Notes: a model not told the origin generated them from the letters alone. DNA of 64,000 bases from Streptomyces venezuelae (GCF_008642335.1 NZ_CP029191.1:6882001-6946000), one strand, 5' to 3'. Numbered from the stretch's first letter, positions 41,257 to 50,167 are shown. Numbers and translations: made by a program.

Positions 41257-42150
41257 TCACCGTCCGCCCCGGTGCAGTCGGTCCCCGCCCGCCAGGATCG
41301 CCGCCGCCAGCGCGTCCGCCGCGTCCTGGGCCGACGCGCGCCGCTCGCCGTGGAGCAGCACGAAGTCGACCGGCCCCAGCTCGGGCAGCCCTGCCCGGTC
41401 CGGGACGCGGACCAGGCCGGGCGGGATGAGGCCCCGCGAGTGCGCCATCACGCCGAGGCCCGCGCGGGCCGCCGCCACCAGGCCGTTCAGGCTGCCGCTC
41501 GTGCAGGCCACGCGCCAGGCGCGGCCCCGGCGTTCCAGGGCCTCGAAGGCGAGCGCGCGGGTGATGCCCGGCGGGGGATAGACGATCAGCGGCACCGGCC
41601 GCTCGGGGTCGAGGCGGAGCCGTTCCGCGCCGATCCAGACCAGGTCGTCCTGCCACACCAGCTCGCCGCGCGGGTCCTCCGGGCGGCGCTTGGCGAGCAC
41701 GAGGTCGAGCCTGCCCGCGTCCAGCTGTTGGTGCAGCGTGCCGGACAGCTCGACCGTCAGCTCCAGGTCGACGTCGGGGTGGTCGTGCCGGAACGACTCC
41801 AGGATGTCGGTGAGCCGGGTCAGGACGAAGTCCTCCGACGCCCCGAACCGCAGCCGCCCGCCGAGCCGCTTCCCGGCGAAGAACGCGGCGGCCTGTTCGT
41901 GGGCCGCGAGGATCCTGCGGGCGAAGCCGAGCATGGCCTCGCCATCCTCGGTCAGCTCCACGCTGTGCGTGTCGCGCGTGAACAGCTGCCGTCCGGTGGC
42001 GTCCTCCAGGCGGCGCACGTGCTGGCTGACGGTCGACTGGCGCAGACCGAGCCGGCGGGCGGCCCGGGTGAAACTCAGCGTCTGGGCGACCGCGAGGAAC
42101 GTACGGAGCTGCGAAGGGTCGTACACCCGCATCATCCTAGTACCGCTCAT
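41257..42150 (-). CDS. LysR-family transcriptional regulator
   Basis: A 297-residue LysR regulator. The winged HTH (about 8-68) reads LRTFLAVAQTLSFTRAARRL and LRQSTVSQHVRRLEDATGRQLF (quoted in part). The effector domain (about 95-290) begins RLRFGASEDFVLTRL and contains GRLDLVLAKRRP. Length is standard. The ATG at 42150 lies 63 bases from the start of the divergent bile-acid:sodium-symporter-like gene, the classic LysR-target arrangement, so that transporter is the likely target. An internal ATG six codons later is an alternative start. Confidence 0.92.
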   Translation of the reverse strand: MSGTRMMRVYDPSQLRTFLAVAQTLSFTRAARRLGLRQSTVSQHVRRLEDATGRQLFTRDTHSVELTEDGEAMLGFARRILAAHEQAAAFFAGKRLGGRLRFGASEDFVLTRLTDILESFRHDHPDVDLELTVELSGTLHQQLDAGRLDLVLAKRRPEDPRGELVWQDDLVWIGAERLRLDPERPVPLIVYPPPGITRALAFEALERRGRAWRVACTSGSLNGLVAAARAGLGVMAHSRGLIPPGLVRVPDRAGLPELGPVDFVLLHGERRASAQDAADALAAAILAGGDRLHRGGR

Positions 42151-42213
42151 CGCGCACCGTGATGACAGTCAGCACGGTGTACGGGATTCCCGATCACCCC
42201 CATCGGGAGGATC

Positions 42214-43287
42214 ATGGAGAGGACATCACCGACAGCATGGAGCACCGTGAAACGCCTGAAGTGGCCGTCCTGGATGCCGGTCGACCCGTACATCGTGGCG
42301 TTGCTCGCGACCGTGGGCCTCGCCGCCCTCCTGCCCGCCCGCGGCACGTCCGCCGACGTCGCCTCCGGCGCCTCCACCGCCGCCGTATCGCTGCTCTTCT
42401 TCCTCTACGGCTCCCGGCTCTCCACCCGCGAGGCGCTCGACGGGCTCAAGCACTGGCGGCTCCACGTCACGGTGCTGGCCTGCACGTTCGTCGTGTTCCC
42501 GCTGCTCGGGCTCGCCGCGAAGGGCCTCGTCCCGTACGTCCTGACGCCCGCGCTCTTCAGCGGCTTCCTCTTCCTCACCCTCGTGCCCTCGACGATCCAG
42601 TCGTCCATCGCGTTCACGTCGATGGCCCGCGGCAACGTGCCCGCGGCGATCTGCGCGGGCTCCTTCTCCTCGCTGGCCGGCATCGTGCTGACCCCGCTGC
42701 TCGCGGCCGCGCTGCTCGGCGACAGCGGGGGCGGGTTCTCCGGCGACTCGCTCCTCAAGATCGTGCTGCAGCTGCTCGTGCCGTTCCTCGCCGGGCAGCT
42801 CCTGCGCCGGTGGGTGGGGGGCTTCATAGCGCGCCACAAGAAGATCCTCGGCTATGTGGACCGCGGGTCGATCCTGCTCGTCGTCTACACCGCGTTCAGC
42901 GAGGGCATGGTGCAGGGCATCTGGGGCCAGGTGCACCCGCTGCGGCTGCTCGCGCTGCTCGGCGTCGAGGCGGTGCTGCTCGCGGTCATGCTGTCGCTGA
43001 CCTGGTACGGAGCGAAGCGGCTCGGCTTCGGCCGGGCCGACCGGATCGCGATCCAGTTCGCCGGGTCGAAGAAGTCCCTGGCCGCGGGGCTGCCCATGGC
43101 GAGCGTCCTGTTCGGCGCGGACGCCTCGCTGGCCGTGCTGCCGCTGATGCTCTTCCACCAGATGCAGCTGATGGTCTGCGCGGTGATCGCCAAGCGCCGC
43201 TCGCGGGACCCGGAAGAGTTCGTCAGCGAGCGGCCGCGAGACGCAGGGACACGAACCGCGGTCGGTACAGGGACACGTTCCGGGTGA
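42214..43287 (+). CDS. Bile acid:sodium symporter-like transporter (SBF-like)
   Basis: A 357-residue membrane protein of the SBF-like group (PF13593 type; YfeH-like). About ten hydrophobic helices are visible. Conserved pieces are AVSLLFFLYGSRLS, LVPSTIQSSIAFTSMARGN, GSFSSLAGIVLTPLL and FAGSKKSLAAGLPMASVLF, where the discontinuous helices and the SKK loop fit the family. It probably moves an organic anion with sodium; the substrate is unknown. GGGAGG lies only three bases before the chosen ATG, so a downstream GTG (VKRLKWP) is possible. The last 19 codons overlap the convergent DUF5005-like gene by 65 bases. Confidence 0.88.
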   Translation: MERTSPTAWSTVKRLKWPSWMPVDPYIVALLATVGLAALLPARGTSADVASGASTAAVSLLFFLYGSRLSTREALDGLKHWRLHVTVLACTFVVFPLLGLAAKGLVPYVLTPALFSGFLFLTLVPSTIQSSIAFTSMARGNVPAAICAGSFSSLAGIVLTPLLAAALLGDSGGGFSGDSLLKIVLQLLVPFLAGQLLRRWVGGFIARHKKILGYVDRGSILLVVYTAFSEGMVQGIWGQVHPLRLLALLGVEAVLLAVMLSLTWYGAKRLGFGRADRIAIQFAGSKKSLAAGLPMASVLFGADASLAVLPLMLFHQMQLMVCAVIAKRRSRDPEEFVSERPRDAGTRTAVGTGTRSG

Positions 43288-44491
43288 CGTTCGCCTGTGC
43301 GTTGGCGGGCGTCGCGTCCAGCCAGTTCACGTCGTAGCTCAGCACGACACGGCCGTCCCCGGCTCTGTCCCCGCCGAGCGCGGGGTGGGCCTGCGGGTTG
43401 TAGGCGGCGGTGTCCTGGCGGGGCGCGCTGTCCTTGGGCAGGGCGGCCTCGAATGCCTTGGCGGGGCCGTGCCAGGGTCCGGTGGGGGAGCAGGACCAGT
43501 ACGAGGTGACGGTGGTCAGGCCTTCAGCGCCCGCCGCCATCGTGAACAGCACGTACGTCCCGTCGTCCCGCACCACGGTGAACGCGCTGCCCACCCCCTT
43601 GCGCCTGCCGTCCCCGAGCACGGGCCGGGGCGTGACGTCGTGGCCCCACTCCTCGCCGTCCCAGTACTCCCACGCCGAGCCGTCACCGAGGCTTCCGTGC
43701 GGCACCCGCGCGACGTACGCGTCCGAGGAGGGGCGCGAGGCCGCCTGCGCGTCCGTGCCGCCGAAGACGTACGTCCAGTCCTCGTCGTCGGCCGTCGTCG
43801 TGCCGTACAGGACGCGCTTCTCGGGGTCGCCGACCGACTGCTGGTCGGAGACCTTCGTGATGCCCTCGACCCGCAGGTCGGGCAGGGAGAGCGTGGCGAC
43901 CTCGGTGGCGACGGGCACGCCGTAGATCCACGGTCCCCGGCTGGCCATGCGGTTCCACAGCAGCACGCGCACGACCTGTTCGTCGCCGCCGGGGGTGCGG
44001 GGTTCCACGCGCGCCGCGACCGGCCAGCGCCACTGCTGGGGCGCCGGGTCGGGGAAGAGCGGCGCGGCGAGGGTGCGCCGCAGGGTGCCCGAACGGGACA
44101 TCACCACGGCCGAGTTGCGGACCATGGGCGTGTTCGTGTCGCGCCACGTGTGCGGCTGGCCCGCCGGGTTCGGGGGCGCGTGGACCTGGCCGAGGAACGT
44201 GTCGGAGAACAGCCACAGCACGCGCCCGTCGGGCAGGCGCACGGAGTGGGTGCCGTCGCCGCCGGTCCAGTCGTCCGTGCGCGTCATGTCGTCGCCGTAG
44301 CGCGCGAACTCGCCGGTGGGCCCGTCCTCGGCGGCCGAGGAGGCGACGGTGCGGGGCCGGCACGCCGCGTCGCCCTCCCGGTCGTCTTCTTCCGGGAGGG
44401 CGACGAGCAGGACGGCCGCGCAGGCCAGGGCCAGCAGCAGGACCAGCCAGATCCTGCGCGGCCCCGACGCGGCACGTTCGCGGGCGGACAC
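43223..44491 (-). CDS. Membrane-anchored DUF5005-like beta-propeller protein
   Basis: A 422-residue protein with one N-terminal membrane segment (about 13-32, IWLVLLLALACAAVLLVAL), either a signal anchor or an uncleaved signal. The outer domain (about 60-415) has the pattern WTGGDGTHSVRLPDGRVLW followed by LFSDTFLG, which I associate with DUF5005/DUF4185 proteins related to five-bladed propeller glycosidases. Repeating blade motifs include WTYVFGGTDA and VSLSYD-like ends such as GRVVLSYDVNW. Catalytic acids cannot be assigned. The GTG start lies 10 bases after the sialidase stop, so the two form one transcript. A role in glycan handling on the outer cell surface is inferred from that neighbour. 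Confidence 0.75.
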   Translation of the reverse strand: MSARERAASGPRRIWLVLLLALACAAVLLVALPEEDDREGDAACRPRTVASSAAEDGPTGEFARYGDDMTRTDDWTGGDGTHSVRLPDGRVLWLFSDTFLGQVHAPPNPAGQPHTWRDTNTPMVRNSAVVMSRSGTLRRTLAAPLFPDPAPQQWRWPVAARVEPRTPGGDEQVVRVLLWNRMASRGPWIYGVPVATEVATLSLPDLRVEGITKVSDQQSVGDPEKRVLYGTTTADDEDWTYVFGGTDAQAASRPSSDAYVARVPHGSLGDGSAWEYWDGEEWGHDVTPRPVLGDGRRKGVGSAFTVVRDDGTYVLFTMAAGAEGLTTVTSYWSCSPTGPWHGPAKAFEAALPKDSAPRQDTAAYNPQAHPALGGDRAGDGRVVLSYDVNWLDATPANAQANVTRNVSLYRPRFVSLRLAAAR

Positions 44492-44501
44492 GCCGGGGAC
44501 G

Positions 44502-46397
44502 TTAGTTGCTGCCGCGCACCCGGTCCATGGGGAGCCGCACGACGGTGTCCCGTGTCACAGGAACATCACCCGTACGCAGGTCCCCCACCTCGGCGTCGCT
44601 CAAGGCCCGCTTGTCCACACGCACTTCGTCGATGGCGCCGGTGAAGTGTGCGCGGCTGTCGAGCCGTTGCCCGACGTGCACGCCGAACGGAGAGTTGCGG
44701 CTGACCGTGCCGGGCACGTCGGCGGCGGAGATCTGCGTACCGTCGAGGAACAGCGTCAGGCGGCCGTCGCCGCGGCGCAGCGCGAGGTGGTGCCACGCGC
44801 CGTCGTTGTACGCGCTCGTCGTGCGCACCGACGCGGACTTCGGTGGCGCGGCGCCGTCCCGCGTGGTGATGAGGCCGGTGACGCGGTTGCTCGCGGGCTC
44901 ACCGCGCAGCCACACCTGCGGCTGGTTGGTGCCGATGCCGCCCATCCACAGCAGCGGCTGCTCGCCGGTCGTCGCGTCGTAGCGGAACCACAGGGAGGCG
45001 GTGAACTCGCCGCTTCCGAGCGGGAGTCGGCGGCTGAACGGGAGCCGCACCGCGTCATCCGTGCCGTCGAACGCGAGCGCGCCGTCGAAGCGGCCCGGCG
45101 TCACGCGCGCCCCGCCGAGCACCGCGGCGTCACGCGCGTCCGGCGCGCGGTCGCTCGTGGTGGGGTCGGGGCCCCGGCGCGGCTTCAGCCAGTCCTCGGT
45201 GAACCGGGCGAAGCGGATCTCGTCGCGCGCGTCGACGGCGCCGCCCTCGTACATCAGCCCCACGTGCGTGCGGTCGGCCCGCACCAGGTCCGAGTAGCCG
45301 GACCAGTCCGTGGTCACGGTGGTGCCGCGGTCGACGCTGTCCCAGGTGCGGCCGCCGTCGTAGGACGAGCGGATCTGCATCGTGCGGCGGCGGTCGGGGT
45401 CGGCCGGGCAGGCGAGCAGCATCCGTTTGCCGAACTGGAGGGTGGAGCCCTGTACTTGGGGCGTGTAGAGGTCGGGGATCGCCCGGAAGGGCGCGGTGAA
45501 CGTGTTGCCGCCGTCCCGGCTGACGGTGTGCGTGCGGTGGCCCAGGTCCGTGCCGTCCTGTTCGCGTCCGCTCACGTAGACCGCCCCGTCGGGCCGCTCG
45601 GTGACGGTCATCTCGGACGGCTTCTGACGGAACGTGCCGTCGGCCGGTATCGGATACGAGTCCGTCGCGCCGATCTTCCAGTGGTCGCCGCCGTCGTCGC
45701 TGACGATCAGCGCGGCGTGGTTGGCGGTGATCCGACTGCCGTTCCACGTCTCGGTGTTGGCGGTGAAGACGAGGCGTCCCTTGTGCCGGCCGCGGGTCAG
45801 CTGGATGCCGTGCACGGGGCCGGTCGCGTACCAGGAGTTCCACTCCGGCGGCAGGATCTCCTCGCTCAGGTCGCGTGGCGCGGACCAGGTGGCGCCGTCG
45901 TCGTCGCTGTACTGCAGGTGAGGGGTCCGGTCGCACGGTATGTCGCAGTTCTTGCCGTCCGTGCGTCCCGTGTTGTACGTCTCGGCCAGCAGGACGCGGC
46001 CGGTCTCGCGGTCGACGACGGGCGCCGGATTGCCGTGGGTGTCGCCGTCGCCCTCGTTGATCACCTGGAGGGGGCCCCAGGTGCGGCCGCCGTCGTGCGA
46101 CCGCTTGAGCACCAGGTCTATGTCGCCCGCGTCGCCGCAGTCGTCGACCCTGCCCTCCGCGAAGGCGAGCAGCGTGCCTTTCGTCGTCCGGACGACGGCG
46201 GGGATGCGGTAGCAGGCGTAGCCGGGGTCCCGGTCGGCCTTGAACAGCACCTGCTGTTCGAAGGGCGCGCCCGGGTCCGGGGCCGCCCGCACGGCCTGCG
46301 CCGCGGGTGCGGGCAGCAGCGCGCCGACGGTGGCGACGGTCAGGGCGGCGGTGGCGGTGCGGAGTGATCTGAGACGTACGCGGAGGCTCGTTGGCAT
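44502..46397 (-). CDS. Secreted exo-alpha-sialidase (GH33) with LamG-type domain
   Basis: A 631-residue secreted enzyme expected to release terminal sialic acid from glycans. The signal peptide (about 1-36) ends near AQA. The six-bladed propeller (about 45-400) has the YRIP motif (CYRIPAVV), whose Arg belongs to the carboxylate-binding triad, and five Asp boxes: SHDGGRTWG, SDDDGATWS, SDDGGDHWK, SRDGGNTFT and SYDGGRTWD. The C-terminal region (about 430-620) reads as a concanavalin/LamG-like lectin domain (FDGALAFDGTDDAVRLP, WHHLALRRGDGRLTLFLDG, IDEVRVDKRALSDAEV). The ATG at 46397 gives a normal signal peptide; the upstream ATG would add 24 polar residues. A DUF5005-like protein follows in the same operon. 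Confidence 0.93.
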   Translation of the reverse strand: MPTSLRVRLRSLRTATAALTVATVGALLPAPAAQAVRAAPDPGAPFEQQVLFKADRDPGYACYRIPAVVRTTKGTLLAFAEGRVDDCGDAGDIDLVLKRSHDGGRTWGPLQVINEGDGDTHGNPAPVVDRETGRVLLAETYNTGRTDGKNCDIPCDRTPHLQYSDDDGATWSAPRDLSEEILPPEWNSWYATGPVHGIQLTRGRHKGRLVFTANTETWNGSRITANHAALIVSDDGGDHWKIGATDSYPIPADGTFRQKPSEMTVTERPDGAVYVSGREQDGTDLGHRTHTVSRDGGNTFTAPFRAIPDLYTPQVQGSTLQFGKRMLLACPADPDRRRTMQIRSSYDGGRTWDSVDRGTTVTTDWSGYSDLVRADRTHVGLMYEGGAVDARDEIRFARFTEDWLKPRRGPDPTTSDRAPDARDAAVLGGARVTPGRFDGALAFDGTDDAVRLPFSRRLPLGSGEFTASLWFRYDATTGEQPLLWMGGIGTNQPQVWLRGEPASNRVTGLITTRDGAAPPKSASVRTTSAYNDGAWHHLALRRGDGRLTLFLDGTQISAADVPGTVSRNSPFGVHVGQRLDSRAHFTGAIDEVRVDKRALSDAEVGDLRTGDVPVTRDTVVRLPMDRVRGSN

Positions 46398-46565
46398 GGT
46401 GCGGTCCGCCTTTCGGGGCGACGGCGACTCATGGCGCGTCCTGACATTGGGGTCCTGACATCCTGACATCCCATGTCCACGTTTCGTCGCAGACGCTACT
46501 GGTGGTCACCCACACCCCACAAGGAGTACGGCCTCACGGGATTGCGGCCGCACGGGATCGCGGCG

Positions 46566-47489
46566 TCACGGGACGAGGACGACCTTGCCCCGGTTGCCGC
46601 GCCCCTCGATCACCGCGTGCGCCTTCGCCGCGTCCTCCAGCGGGAACGTGTCGTGCACCGCCACGCGCAGGCGGCCCGCCGCGTGCAGCTCCCACAGCTC
46701 CCGCCGCCACGCCTCGTACAGCTCCGGCCGCCCGCGCGCGATCAGCCCCATCTGGAAGCCGATGACGGACTTGGCGCCGACGAGCAGGTCGTACGCGGCC
46801 ACCGTGCCACCGCCCGAGCTGTACGCCACCAGCCGGCCGTGCGGGGCGAGAGCCCTGACGGCGGGCGCCAGGAGGTCGCCGCCGACCGCGTCCAGGACGT
46901 AGTCGACCGGCTCGCCCCACGTCTCCTGGTCGTACGTCACGACGTCATCGGCGCCGAGCCCGCGCACGAAGTCCGCCTTGCCGGGATCGGAGACGGCGGC
47001 CACCACGCGTGACGCCCCTTTCAACCGGGCCAGCTGCACGGCGAGATGCCCCACGCCGCTCGCCGCCGCCGTGACGAGCGCGGACTCGCCGGGCGCGGGC
47101 CGGGCGGCTTCGAGCGCCCCGTACGCGACGAGCCCGGAGCGGACCAGCGCGACCGCGTCGACGGGGCTCGCCCCGTCCGGGACGAGCGAGGCCATAGCGG
47201 TGTCGACCAGGGCGTAGTCGCCGTACCCGTGCCCGAAGACCAGGCCGGTCACGCGGTCACCCGGCGCGTACCCGGTGACGCCCTCGCCGAGCGCGACCAC
47301 CGCACCGGCGACCTCCCCGCCGAGCGCGATGGGATCACGCGGCTCGCGCACCTTGCGCACGACGGGCAGGGTCACGCCGACCGCCTCGACCCGCACGAGG
47401 AGTTCACCGGGTCCGGGCTCGGGGACCGGCACCTCCTCCAGGAACAGCACCTCGGGACCGCCACTGCGCTCGTACCGGACACGACGCAT
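46566..47489 (-). CDS. Zinc-free MDR quinone oxidoreductase-like enzyme
   Basis: A 307-residue NADPH-dependent medium-chain dehydrogenase of the quinone oxidoreductase type. The N-terminal GroES-like fold starts MRRVRYERSGGPEVL and includes LGGEVAGAVVALGEGVTGYAPGDRV in two halves. The nucleotide-binding motif is VTAAASGVGHLAVQLA near residue 140. Cysteine zinc ligands of alcohol dehydrogenases are absent. The ATG has GGAGG 8 bases upstream. It is divergent from a MarR gene, and an exact inverted repeat lies 24 bases upstream of its start, so repression by that MarR protein and release by an electrophile or quinone is likely (inference). Confidence 0.9.
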   Translation of the reverse strand: MRRVRYERSGGPEVLFLEEVPVPEPGPGELLVRVEAVGVTLPVVRKVREPRDPIALGGEVAGAVVALGEGVTGYAPGDRVTGLVFGHGYGDYALVDTAMASLVPDGASPVDAVALVRSGLVAYGALEAARPAPGESALVTAAASGVGHLAVQLARLKGASRVVAAVSDPGKADFVRGLGADDVVTYDQETWGEPVDYVLDAVGGDLLAPAVRALAPHGRLVAYSSGGGTVAAYDLLVGAKSVIGFQMGLIARGRPELYEAWRRELWELHAAGRLRVAVHDTFPLEDAAKAHAVIEGRGNRGKVVLVP

Positions 47490-47512
47490 CCGCACCACCT
47501 CCACCAACCCTG

Positions 47513-47535
47513 AATCGTTGGGACCTCCAACGATT
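47513..47535. promoter_or_regulatory. Putative MarR operator 1
   Basis: An exact 9-base inverted repeat, AATCGTTGG and CCAACGATT, with a 5-base spacer. It lies 24 bases upstream of the quinone oxidoreductase start. The second, less perfect copy of the same layout lies 48 bases away, towards the MarR gene. Confidence 0.75.
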
Positions 47536-47560
47536 GCCTGAGGCCTCACCGTAGAGCAGA

Positions 47561-47583
47561 TACCGTTGGGGAGTCCAATGATT
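47561..47583. promoter_or_regulatory. Putative MarR operator 2
   Basis: TACCGTTGG-N5-CCAATGATT matches operator 1 at 15 of 18 arm positions with the same 5-base spacer. Its right edge lies 19 bases before the MarR ATG. The 48-base centre-to-centre distance is close to, but not an exact multiple of, the helical repeat (4.6 turns). Confidence 0.65.
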
Positions 47584-47601
47584 CTTGGGTACGCTTCCTC
47601 C

Positions 47602-48039
47602 ATGGCCACGACACCCTCCGCCCCGAGCACCATCCGCACCCTGCCCAGCTGGCTGCTCGGCCGCGCGGCGGCCCGCGGGCGCGCCCTGGTCGCCGACGCG
47701 CTGGCCCGCGAGGGGCTCAAGATGTGGCATCACGTGGTGCTCTCCGCCGTCGCGGATCTGGGCCCCGTCGCCCAGGCGGAGCTGGGCCGCGGCGTCTCGC
47801 TCGACCCGAAGGACGTGGTCGGCGTCATCAACGACCTCCAGGCCGAAGGCCTCGTCGAACGTGCCCCCGACCCCAGGGACCGGCGCAAGAACGCCATCAC
47901 CATCACGGCACGCGGCCGGCGCACGGTCGCCCGCTGCGCGGAAGTGGCCGAACAGGCCAACGCCGAACTCCTCGCGTCCCTCTCGCCCGAGGAGAGGGAG
48001 CGGTTCCTGGAGATGCTGGCCCGGATCAGCCCTGCGTAG
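47602..48039 (+). CDS. MarR-family transcriptional regulator
   Basis: A 145-residue winged-helix repressor. The DNA-binding part is seen as LGPVAQAELGRGVSLDPKDV and the wing VERAPDPRDRRKNAITITARG, with flanking dimerisation helices. It is divergent from the quinone oxidoreductase gene, and two matching inverted repeats fill the gap, so auto-repression with control of that gene is very likely. No Shine-Dalgarno is visible before the ATG at 47602; in-frame upstream starts (TTG 47566, ATG 47578) would lie inside operator 2, so leaderless translation is possible. No conserved redox-sensing Cys is at the usual N-terminal site; one Cys lies in VARCAEVAEQ. The 3' end overlaps convergent fdhD by 14 bases. 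Confidence 0.88.
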   Translation: MATTPSAPSTIRTLPSWLLGRAAARGRALVADALAREGLKMWHHVVLSAVADLGPVAQAELGRGVSLDPKDVVGVINDLQAEGLVERAPDPRDRRKNAITITARGRRTVARCAEVAEQANAELLASLSPEERERFLEMLARISPA

Positions 48040-48874
48040 CCGAGGCCCCCAGGGCGACGCGGTGCTCGCCCGCGTACACGTTCATGGAGGGACCCCGCAG
48101 GAAGCCGATCAGCGTGAGGCCCGTCTCGGCGGCCAGGTCGACGGCGAGCGAGGACGGCGCGGAGACCGCCGCGAGCACCGGGATGCCCGCCATTACCGCC
48201 TTCTGGGCGAGCTCGAAGGAGGCGCGGCCCGAGACGAGCAGGATCGCGCGGGACAGCGGCAGGTCCCCGTTCTGCAGGGCGCGTCCGATCAGCTTGTCCA
48301 CGGCGTTGTGCCGCCCGACGTCCTCGCGTATGTCGAGCAGTTCGCCCTCCTCGGAGAAGAGCGCCGCCCCGTGCAGGCCGCCGGTCCTGTCGAAGACCCG
48401 CTGCGCGGTGCGGAGCCGGTCGGGGAGGCTCGCGAGGAGTTCGGTCCCGATCCGGACCGGCGGGGTGTCGGCGATCGGGAAGCGGGCGGTCGTGCGGACG
48501 GCGTCCAGACTCGCCTTGCCGCACAGACCGCAGGACGACGTGGTGTAGACGTTGCGTTCGAGGGTGATGTCGGGAAGCACGACACCGGGGGCGGTCTTCA
48601 CGTCGACGACGTTGTACGTGTTGGAGCCGTCGGCCGTCGCGCCCGCGCAGTACACGATCGACTGCAGCTCGTCCGCCGCGCCGAGCACACCCTCGCTCAC
48701 CAGGAAACCGGCCGCCAGCGCGAAGTCGTCGCCGGGCGTGCGCATGGTGATGGCGAGCGGCCTGCCGTTCAGCCGGATCTCCAGCGGTTCCTCGGCGACG
48801 AGGGTGTCCGGCCGCTCCGAGACGTGCCCGTCCCTGACCCGGATCACCTTGCGTCGCTCCGTGACTCGTCCCAT
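48026..48874 (-). CDS. fdhD: Formate dehydrogenase accessory sulfurtransferase FdhD
   Basis: A 282-residue FdhD. In the family the protein transfers sulfur from IscS to the Mo-bis-MGD cofactor and is needed for formate dehydrogenase activity. The signature cysteine pair is present in SSCGLCGKASLDAV (CxxC) near residue 125, and the DVGRHNAVDKLIG segment typical of FdhD lies near residue 200. Length and order are normal. No formate dehydrogenase lies in the window, although the Mo enzyme NarG does, 35 kb away. The ATG at 48874 has no strong ribosome site. Its 3' end overlaps the MarR gene. Confidence 0.95.
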   Translation of the reverse strand: MGRVTERRKVIRVRDGHVSERPDTLVAEEPLEIRLNGRPLAITMRTPGDDFALAAGFLVSEGVLGAADELQSIVYCAGATADGSNTYNVVDVKTAPGVVLPDITLERNVYTTSSCGLCGKASLDAVRTTARFPIADTPPVRIGTELLASLPDRLRTAQRVFDRTGGLHGAALFSEEGELLDIREDVGRHNAVDKLIGRALQNGDLPLSRAILLVSGRASFELAQKAVMAGIPVLAAVSAPSSLAVDLAAETGLTLIGFLRGPSMNVYAGEHRVALGASATQG

Positions 48875-49140
48875 GTCTTGATCAGTCCCGGTTCTGTACG
48901 TGTCGGTACGTGCTGGCGCCCGAAGCCGCCCTCGGTGCAGACCTCATTGTCCTGCACGCGCGGAGCCCGATGGCGGCCCAGGACTCGCACACAAGGTCAC
49001 ACCGCTCTTCAGAGGGTGACCAGATGATGAGAAACGTCCAAACCCTGCCGCCCTTTCCTGTCACATCACGTGCACCGTTACTCATCAGTCGCTGACCAGA
49101 CTGGAGGGTCCCGTATCTTCGGCCCAAGGGGGACCCGTAC

Positions 49141-50088
49141 ATGCACGGCTCGCGCATCGCCGCCGTCGGCCACTACCAGCCCGCCAAGATCCTCACCAAC
49201 GAGGACCTGGCGGCCAAGGTCGACACAAGCGACGAGTGGATCCGGTCCCGGGTGGGCATCCGCACCCGGCACATCGCGGGCCCGGAGGAGCCGGTCGACG
49301 AGCTGGCCGCCCACGCGGGCGGCAAGGCCCTCGCCGCCGCGGGCCTCACCCCCGAGGCGATCGACCTCGTCCTGGTCGCCACGTCCACGGCCATCGACCG
49401 CTCGCCGAACATGGCCGCGCGGGTCGCCGCGCGGCTCGGCGTCCCCGGCCCGGCCGCCCTCGACCTCAACGTCGTCTGCGCGGGCTTCACCCACGCCCTC
49501 GCCACCGCCGACCACACCCTGCGGGCCGGCGCCGCGACCCGCGCCCTGGTCATCGGCGCCGACAAGATGTCCGAGGTCACCGACTGGACGGACCGCACCA
49601 CCTGCGTCCTGACCGGCGACGGCGCGGGCGCCGTCGTCCTGGAGGCGTGCGGTCCCGGCGAGGAGCCCGGCGTCGGCCCGGTGCTCTGGGGCTCGGTGCC
49701 CGAGATGGGCAACGCCGTGCGCATCGAGGGCACGCCGCCCCGCTTCGCGCAGGAGGGCCAGAGCGTCTACCGCTGGGCGACGACCCAGCTGCCCCCGCTC
49801 GCCCGCGCGGCCTGCGAGCGCGCCGGGCTCACCCCCGCCGACCTCGCCGGAGTCGTCCTGCACCAGGCCAACCTCCGCATCATCGAGCCGCTCGCCGAGC
49901 GCATCGGCGCGGTCAACGCCGTCGTCGCACGCGACGTCGTCGACTCCGGCAACACGTCGGCGGGCAGCATCCCGATGGCCCTGTCCAAGCTCGTCGAGCG
50001 AGGGGAGCTCCGCTCCGGAGACCCGGTCCTGCTCTTCGGCTTCGGCGGCAACCTCTCGTACGCGGGACAGGTCGTGCGCTGCCCGTGA
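49141..50088 (+). CDS. Beta-ketoacyl-ACP synthase III-like enzyme
   Basis: A 315-residue thiolase-fold enzyme of the FabH type, which condenses an acyl-CoA with malonyl-ACP. The full catalytic triad is present: Cys113 in LNVVCAGF, His241 in VLHQANLRI and Asn271 in SGNTSAGSIP. The oxyanion and closing GFGGNLSYAGQVV motif ends the protein. No fabD, acpP or fabF lies beside it, so this is probably not the primary fatty-acid initiation gene but a second copy or a specialised-metabolism starter enzyme. The ATG has AAGGGGG 8 bases upstream. The 266 bases between it and fdhD hold both promoters. Confidence 0.9.
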   Translation: MHGSRIAAVGHYQPAKILTNEDLAAKVDTSDEWIRSRVGIRTRHIAGPEEPVDELAAHAGGKALAAAGLTPEAIDLVLVATSTAIDRSPNMAARVAARLGVPGPAALDLNVVCAGFTHALATADHTLRAGAATRALVIGADKMSEVTDWTDRTTCVLTGDGAGAVVLEACGPGEEPGVGPVLWGSVPEMGNAVRIEGTPPRFAQEGQSVYRWATTQLPPLARAACERAGLTPADLAGVVLHQANLRIIEPLAERIGAVNAVVARDVVDSGNTSAGSIPMALSKLVERGELRSGDPVLLFGFGGNLSYAGQVVRCP

Positions 50089-50167
50089 ACCCGGAGTCGT
50101 GACCCGTCCGTCTCGTACGGTCCTTCGTAGGCCGTAACCGTGCGACGCGACGACCGGGAGAACCGAC

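Noticed and set aside
48875..49140. Small genes between fdhD and the KAS III gene
   Set aside because: Open frames here are short, lack ribosome sites and do not show the third-position bias of real genes.
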